From assembly GCA_003117195.1 (NCBI GenBank), contig BDSI01000069.1, positions 124,001 to 188,000 on the forward strand: a stretch of 64,000 bases of DNA, written 5' to 3'. Made by a program: the position numbers and the translations under genes. Shown here piece after piece: positions 57,489-64,000 of this stretch. Below the pieces are notes generated by a model, which saw only the letters and a list, made by a program, of their open reading frames with translations, searched no databases and was not told where the DNA came from. This DNA is from Eudorina sp. 2006-703-Eu-15 (taxonomy: Eukaryota; Chlorophyta; Chlorophyceae; Chlamydomonadales; Volvocaceae). How positions within the stretch are numbered: the stretch's first letter is position 1; each line of letters opens with the position of its first letter.

Positions 57489-58739
57489 TGTTGGGGGAGG
57501 GTTCAATACGGTGGTGTTGCTTGATGCTGGTCGGCTGGTTGCATGCGTGGGGCCGCAATGATCGAGGCTCCGCGTGTGGTCGTCCCTGAGGTTTGTGAAG
57601 GAGGACCACAAGGGGTTTGAACCTTGTACTTGATGACGAACGATGTGGTGCAGCTTGTGCTTTCGAACGGTGTGGTGCAGCTTGTGCTTTCTTCAGGAGG
57701 AGTTCATGGGGTAGGACGAGGACTCCGAGGCGACCATTGGCTGCAGATGACGTCCCATCGTCATCGTCACTTGCTGAAGTGGCAAGTTGCTTGCTTGATC
57801 GACATGATATTGTCCTACCGGTGTGCGACAAGTGCACCGAGCTGATGCATGCTGGGTTGGGCCAGTCTCCTGCTGCCCTTGGCCGGGCTAAGGGGCTGAG
57901 CTCCTCGTACACTGTAGGAGGGTGGTGCATCGCCAGAGGGGCCAGTGGGCATAGGTGTGCTGCTGCACGGACTGGAGGGGTGCTTGGGGTTGCATAATGA
58001 CGCAATTTCTTTGTCGGCGTGTGGGGCCTGGGATGTGCGCCCCTGCGCCGGGGGAGGGCATCCAGGAGTGCGGCGCTGCATATCGCTTGTTGCGTTGCGC
58101 CAGTACGGCGATAGGCGGCCAAGTCAAAAGACTGTTTGAGGGTGCCAGGGGGAGGGCGGTACGTGTCACCGCGGCTACGAACACAAAGGTGAATGGGCCA
58201 CCGGGCATCGGGGGGTAAGAGGGGGCGCTTGAAGTGTTGGAGGCTGGGGCTCCCGGGCAGGCCCGTTCGCGGGGGGGTGCGGCTTGCTTTGCAGGATACA
58301 TCTGCCATACTGCGTCAAGGGTGGGTGGGGCAGGGTGGGGGTACGCTGTCATGCAACACTCACTGCATGGCGCTCTTCGACGCACAACGCAGCCTCGGTA
58401 GGTCAGGACCCGCAGGTCCTCGGCACTCCTAAGTCCCGTGAGGAGCTGACGTGAGGACTCCGGATCGGAGCCACGGGCAACTGGTCGTAATGCATTTCAT
58501 CAGGGTCTGCCTGGGACGTCCAGGAAAGATCCTCTCCCATGGGAGGTGGCGTACGGGGTACGGGCATATCTCAAATAGGCGATCGGAGCGCCTCGGAGCC
58601 TGACTGCCAGCCAGCCCGCAGTAGCCAAACTACAACGCCAACCAAAAGCGACAAATGCTTCAGTACAGCAAGTATTGGAGCCACCCACATTCATCAACAC
58701 ACCGAAATCATAAGGAGGCTGAAAGAGAGGGGCTGACTT
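57489..58739. other. 3' flank of the SURP/G-patch gene and spacer
   Basis: No gene is supported. A tandem duplication of the unit GTGTGGTGCAGCTTGTGCTT (with CGAACG between copies) lies at about 57643-57690, in the probable 3' untranslated region. No TGTAA was found on plus. Confidence 0.4.
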
Positions 58740-58966
58740 CAGGGTGGCTATCTTAAGATATAAATATATATTCGGCCGAAAACCTTGCGTTTTGATAGAT
58801 ACTTTCCCTCGGTGGGAAAATATACTCATGGCCTCTCGCACGGGGAAAAGCCCCCTTTGAGTAGATAAAACGCCGGCAAAAGCTCCCTCCGACAGATACT
58901 TTCAGCACGATTGGGCAAGGAGTATCTCCGGCCGTAGATACTCTGCAAAATAAGATAGCCACCCTG
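58740..58966. mobile_element. hAT-type MITE, copy 2, with a perfect 8-bp target duplication
   Basis: A 227-bp element with perfect 16-bp terminal inverted repeats, CAGGGTGGCTATCTTA and TAAGATAGCCACCCTG. It is flanked on both sides by GCTGACTT (58732-58739 and 58967-58974). An 8-bp duplication and ends beginning CAGGG are hallmarks of hAT elements. It has no coding capacity. It is closely similar to the copy at 36571-36808 along its length; the differences include several base changes and small indels. Its intact ends make it the younger-looking copy. Confidence 0.92.
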
Positions 58967-61067
58967 GCTGACTTGCTTCATCATCAGCCGCGGGAAGTGA
59001 CACATGCGGCGGGTGCGCCGTCGTCGCGGAGTGGGACCGTATCACGCGACACAGCCACAGACTCCGGATCTCTCCTCCGAATCAAGCCACCGCGCACATC
59101 GCCCACCGCCCAAATCAGTGTCAAGTGTGCGACACGCAGGAGGTACAGGCCGCCGAGTCGACCTAGGGCAGCGCAGGGGGCCACCAACCTCACCACATTG
59201 CGGCGCGCGAGAACGTTACGGCTCCCGATGACAGGGCGGCCATCGGCCTGTTCGGGGCAGTCCCGTTGGCGCGATGGTGCAGCACCATGCCGCCCTTCCG
59301 TGCGGCTGCCGGCAGGCTCCACCACACAGCGGCTACCCACAGTGATTGCGACGCAAGCTTAGTTTGGATGTAACTAAGTGGTGTTGACCATTTGCCCGGC
59401 CCGTGCAGCCTCGGGTTGACAGGTTGCCCAGGCTGCGCCGCTAGAACAGCTAAAACATGTCGAAAACCGAGACGTGGCCAAACACGTGTTCACCGTCAAG
59501 GAACAGCGGCCTCTTATTTCAAAGGCCGCGCGGCCTCTTAAGCAACAGCGGCGCAAGTCATCCACTACACACCGGATGACCCGTCCTGCCGCCCGGGCGA
59601 CGGGAGGATACACCCGCGCTCGAAGGCGGCGTGCTAAAAAGCCCCGTGCAATCGTTTAAGAACAGCACGGGCAGCAGCAAGCAGCTGGCTGGGCACATAC
59701 GCGAAGCACGCGACAGTGCCCGAGCCAGCGGCGATGGCACAAGAGGCCCGGATCTAAATCCTTACCTCCCACCGCCTTTATTTGGACATGCGACCCTGCA
59801 ACAGCCAGGCCAATCCACAAGGGCTTGCTGTCCAAATGCGTCGTCAAGGCATCGTATGTACATGCAACACAGCCAAACGCGCAGCAACCCAGCCAGGTCT
59901 TTTCCACAAACTGTCATGCAACCGATGCAACGTCCACCTTGTTAATTCTAACGCGTCGGGGCGCATACCTGCACACAGCGAGGGTCACGCAGCGGGGCCG
60001 ACCTGCCTACCGTACACCTGCTAGGCCTCTTACGCAGTGGGGCCCACCTGCCTCTCGTACATCCAAAAATCACGGCACAGCTCACAAACCCCTTTTATCC
60101 CCCGGCGCCTGACGGCGACAGGCAGCGGGTTCCGGAGCCGTGCAGGCCTATCTACCCACCAACCGTCCGAACTACGGTATCCACCCCCGCGCATCAGCGT
60201 CCAGCTGCTGCTGTCGACATGACATCACACTACAGGATTCCGCTGCCTCCCAAAGGAGGGCTCCGCGTTGTGATGCGAACACGGGCCCCCAGCCGCTGGC
60301 CATCGATGCGGTGCTCTGTGTCAGCCAGTGTGTCCCCCAACTCGACGACCTGTGCCCAAGGGAGAGCACCCCAACCGACCAACATGCACACCCCTGGAGA
60401 CGCAACGCGGCTGCGTGTGTCATCACCAACGGAACGCCCAAACGCTCACCAACCATACATTGCCAACGGAACACCGAAACACTCACAGACCATTGAGGAA
60501 CCATCACGAATTGCGTTGCTAGCAGTGCAGTGAAGGAAGGTTCTGGTGCAAAAATATGAATGTCAATCCCTTCTGCCTGCGTGCGCCAAAATGCGGACCA
60601 TAACGGTTCAGTGCTGATGTTGCGGCCCCTGCATGGGGCCCATGGCACCTCGATCGCTGAAGTCCAATACGGCCGGTCCTGACTGTCAGTGGGAGTGCAC
60701 GAACGCAGGTGCCAAATCGCGCACCGCGCATTCATGCCTCAAAACAATGTAGGCACATCTTCAACAAGCCACACGCGGCCTTCGGCCACCTGGGCTGGAT
60801 GCAATTACGCAATGAACTACCCTAACCGCTGTTGTGAACGACATATCCGGGAGCCAACTTTGCACAGCTCTGCCTGACCAAGCAATGTGCGCGGCATCAC
60901 GTGCACGGCAGTGATCCTCCTGTGCCCTCCCCGTATGTGCACGGCCATGAACCTCCACCACCCGCCCCGCATGCCAACGGCTATGATCCTCCCCTGCGGG
61001 CCCGGTGCAGCGCGTGCACAGCCCCTTTGGTGGGGCCCTGCGCGGCCGCCCTCCAGGCGCTGTGCGC
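58967..61067. other. Gene-poor spacer
   Basis: I could not support a gene. The GC content is moderate. A short basic frame (59474-59659, plus) and a 187-codon minus frame (60172-60735) lack motifs and splice support. The right end should contain the 3' untranslated region of the minus-strand gene that ends at 61068. Confidence 0.4.
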
Positions 61068-63669
61068 TCAATAAATCACGTCCTCAGGCACGGAGAGTCG
61101 CCAAGCGCTTACGATTGAGCTGTACGGCGCCGCCGCCGCCGCCGCGCAGCCTATCATCGGTTGAGGTCGCCGATCCGTCGCGCACCCGCCGCCGCAGCTG
61201 GAGGGCAGCGCGAAACGGCGGCGGGTCTTCGCCGCCGCGGTCCCTGGCTCGCTGTAATGGGCGGCGTCCCCGGCCAAGCCGACACTTCCCCGTGAAGGCC
61301 GCCGCACCCGGCAGGACGAAGCATCTGCAGCCACGTCGTCGAAGTCGCTCAGCTGCAGCTGCTGAGGCCGCTGCTGTTCCGCGTCGGCGCGTTCTAGCCG
61401 TCGCCGCAGCTCGTTCACATCAACAAGGACGACGCTCTGCTCTGCAGCACCTGGCACCGCCTCCTCCTCGCAGGAGGCGCCCCCAGCAACCGCTTTCAGC
61501 CCCGGAGACGACCTGGCCGCACCCGCCCCGGGGACCCCAAGCTGCTGCTGCAGCTGCGGCACATGCCGCCCCGCATGGGTACACCCGATACCTGTTACTG
61601 CCGTATCGTTGGCATGGACTTGGACATGGACGTGAACATTCCGCATTAGCCTTGCAGTGCACACAGACCTGGCTGCTCGTCCGCTCGCAGCACCGGAGAA
61701 GCAGAAGCCGCGGCAGCCGCGGGCTTGGCCGTGGTCGCAGCCCGTCTCCGTGGGCTGGGCCGGTGCCACCGGGCGCGGCGGCGCCGCCGCCGCTGAGCTC
61801 CGGAACCGGCTCCAATTCTGATTCCAATGCAGGTCAGAGCACCCGGGCGATGCCAGCGACTCCGAGTCCGGGTCAGCGTCACTCACAAACGACAGCGGCT
61901 GAGCCACCATGAAGTCGGCGATGCCGCCCCATTCGGTCGACTCCCACATCGTCGGGTCCCTGTCCTGCAGCCCGGCGGCTCCAGGACGCGTCGGCCGGGC
62001 CGCCTCCCCGCTGCAGCCGCCGCAGGGGGTAAGCAGCTGGAAAATCCGCCGGGGCACGTCTCGCAGCGGCGCAGCCTGGGGATTCCACATCCCGTCACTG
62101 ACGCCGCCGGCGCCCCAACCCGCAGCGGGACCGGGACTGGCGGGGTCCAGTCGTTGGGCCTCGAGGCGGCAAACCTGCGGCGGCGGCGGCGGCAGCCTCT
62201 CGGCGGCGGCGGCGGCCAGGTACTCAACCTCGGTAGCGATCTGGCAATGGCCACAACCCGCCCCTTCCTGGACCAACGCCCTCTGATCGCCGCAGCCAGC
62301 TTCCGCGTCATTGAGATCCTCCTCGCTGTCGTACAAGTCCTCGAGCCGCCAGGAGCGCGCGTCGTCGCCGTCTTGGCACTCCTGACGCAGCTGTGCTGCC
62401 AACGCAGCGACGGACACGGCGCGCGGCTCGGACTGCTGACAAAGCGAATCCGCCTCCAGGCCTGTGCTGAAATGCGGCGGCGGCGCTGCTATCCCGCACC
62501 CGAAAGCTCGCGACGGGGTTAGGGCCGCAGAGACGACGGCAGCTGCCTGGGCTGCCGCCACAGCGGCCGCGTTGGCTGCCGTAACGTAGGCAAGGCCGTC
62601 AGCGGTGCAGTCGAGGTGGCCAGAGGCAAGATCGCATCTGCGATGCGGCTCCGCAGGCGCCCGCGCGCCGCGGCGCGCCTGCGCGGCACCTTGACGGCGT
62701 TGTTGCGCCCATGTACGGCACATGACGCTCATGCGGGGCCCCACAGACGGCGGCGGCAGCTCGGGCTCAGGATACTTCAGCTGGGGGCGGGATGCTAATA
62801 GCGCGCCCGGCGGAATACCTCCGCCCCGAAACCTGGAAACCAGGGCAGGACCCAGCATGTCGTACTTGCGGGCGGAAGGCTGCGGGGAGACGGCGGAGGC
62901 GTGTGTGCAGCAGCGGAGGGGACAGCAAGGGTTGTTGGGGACCGGGAGGGCAGGCGGGTCAGAGGGGCAACGTGCGGCATGCTCACGGGGAGAGATATGC
63001 CGTAGGCAAAATTATGGTTTGGCGTGCGTTTTACAATGTAGTAAAAGACAGCACATTCGAATGTAGCTTGGCCGGACACATCCATGCTACTGATGTACCG
63101 GCGAGTACGGCACACACACACGCAAACACACACACACACACACACACACATGCATGCATGGCAGTCCTGTTAGTGCGCATGGATCAAAGTTCAGTAACGG
63201 TTCACATTAGTCACGGCAAATCCTTTGCACTCCCGCATCGTCCCCGACCTCCCATCGCCCGGGCTCAGCCGTACTGCCCAACAGCGCAGTGTATGGTCGC
63301 ACATTCGGCCGTACGGCGTCAATACCTCGCATTGACCTGACAATCCGGGACGTTAGGGGCTCACAGGCGCAATTCCGGGTTGGCAGCACGAACAGCCGAA
63401 CCCACCTGCCGGTGACCTTGCCGCTGTCGTACAAGCCATGGTGCGGAGGCGGGGAGGCATCCATCATAGCCAGCCGCGCCCTCCGCGGGCGCAACAGCTG
63501 CCACTGACCCGGCAGTCCCGGGCTGCAACAGATCCTCCGCGCCGGCTGTGCGTCGCCGGGGGTTGTCCAGGATGTGGGGCCCTGCGCCTCCGGGAGAGAT
63601 TGCCCACGCACCGCCCTGCGCCAGGAGGGCGCGGATGTCCGGCCGAACAAACGCTGCGTCGCCACCCAT
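61068..63669 (-). CDS. Unknown protein, 691 residues
   Basis: Two exons in transcript order: 63669-63406 and 62879-61068. The join is in phase 0 at a GTGGGT donor and a CCCCGCAG acceptor. I do not recognise a family. Exon 1 reads MGGDAAFVRPDIRALLAQGG, AWAISPGGAGPHILDNP, then a Gly/Ala-rich stretch. Exon 2 opens SARKYDMLGPALVSRFRGGG and QLKYPEPELPPPSVGPRMSV. Later it has acidic helical patches (SWRLEDLYDSEEDLNDAEAG, SVVLVDVNELRRRLERADAE) in an Ala/Gln/Pro-rich background, a HVHVQVHAND run, and many Cys. No membrane segment or signal peptide is evident. The C-terminus is SVPEDVIY. A TATATA-like box on minus at about 63694-63687 is only about 20 bp from the ATG, closer than expected if it set the transcription start, so the true start could differ. 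Confidence 0.55.
63108..63150. repeat. (AC)n microsatellite in the intron of the 691-residue gene
   Basis: About 40 nt of nearly pure AC dinucleotide, followed by a short TGCA repeat. Confidence 0.9.
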
Positions 63670-64000
63670 AGAGCAGCTTTCTGCGAGTATATAGGGACGA
63701 GGCGGGCAGGTTCAGTTACAGTACCATCTATTCCGTCAAGTGCCTTCATACGAACAAGCCCAGGAGGCGGCAACTGCCACACAGCCGCGCGTTCCGGGTT
63801 TTCGTCAAATGTCAGCAATGTAGCTCGTCGTCCAATAGGACAAAGTCAGGTTTCGTGGACTTCATTGGAAGCAGTTCGGAGGACGTAGGCCCGGCTACGA
63901 CCGGTCCGTCGTGGCTAACCTGCGAACAAATCGAACTGTTCATCTCACCTACTAATCTATAAGCCGTGACCTTTCAATCGCCCGTGACTGGCACCCGCCT
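63670..64000. other. 5' flank of the 691-residue gene
   Basis: The minus strand carries CTATATAC about 20 bp upstream of the proposed start codon, the best TATA-like sequence I noticed in the window. No other gene is visible before the window ends. Confidence 0.4.

Noticed and set aside
60172..60735. 187-codon minus frame in a moderate-GC spacer
   Set aside because: The peptide is Trp- and Cys-rich without motifs and has no promoter or splice evidence.
1..64000. CRISPR array, prophage, integron or defence system
   Set aside because: There are no regularly spaced repeats with unique spacers and no phage or cas-like genes. All repeats seen are micro- or minisatellites, the foldback element or MITEs.

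Overview
This window looks like nuclear DNA of a volvocine (chlamydomonadalean) green alga. It is very GC-rich, with a third-position bias strong enough to open long false frames on both strands. Genes have many short introns with GTGAGT/GTGCGT-like donors and C-rich acceptors. Proteins carry poly-Ala, poly-Gln and poly-Ser runs, several genes are followed by a TGTAA poly(A) signal, and there are (AC)n/(GT)n repeats and a short TTTAGGG array. I see nothing bacterial, viral or organellar, and no CRISPR array or rRNA. The species cannot be named from the sequence alone.

Layout, left to right. 1-2340 is gene-free flank. A class IIIB acid phosphatase (2341-5139, minus) is divergent from actin-related protein 6 of the SWR1 chromatin complex (5677-11019, plus, 11 exons). 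11.0-17.1 kb is poor in genes. It holds a decayed TPR gene fragment and an 811-bp foldback element with telomere-like repeats nearby. 17164-24758 is a giant single-AP2-domain protein of about 2230 residues. MoaD/MOCS2A, the small subunit of molybdopterin synthase, follows on minus (26588-26839).

An EGF/exostosin (GT47-like) glycosyltransferase (28939-31752, minus) is divergent from an mTERF-family protein (32002-33833, plus) across only 249 bp. After a possible 41-residue two-exon gene comes an 11-exon FAD amine-oxidase-like gene (35788-40978, minus), which carries a hAT-type MITE in one intron. It is divergent from a predicted plastid protein that ends in a WHEP-like helical segment (41493-45390, plus). 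A possible short gene, a 30-bp inverted repeat and AT-richer spacer follow. Then come a 558-residue protein of unknown function (48996-52163, plus), a SURP plus G-patch splicing factor (55235-57488, plus), a second copy of the MITE with a perfect 8-bp target duplication (58740-58966), and a 691-residue unknown protein (61068-63669, minus).

The genes are unrelated housekeeping, organellar and surface functions and do not form a pathway. The organisation is a series of head-to-head pairs with spacers of about 150-540 bp. Exon models were assembled by hand. In each model the splice phases match and the junctions restore family motifs where the family is known. The least familiar items are the AP2 giant, the WHEP fusion, the foldback element and the triplicated splice donor in ARP6.
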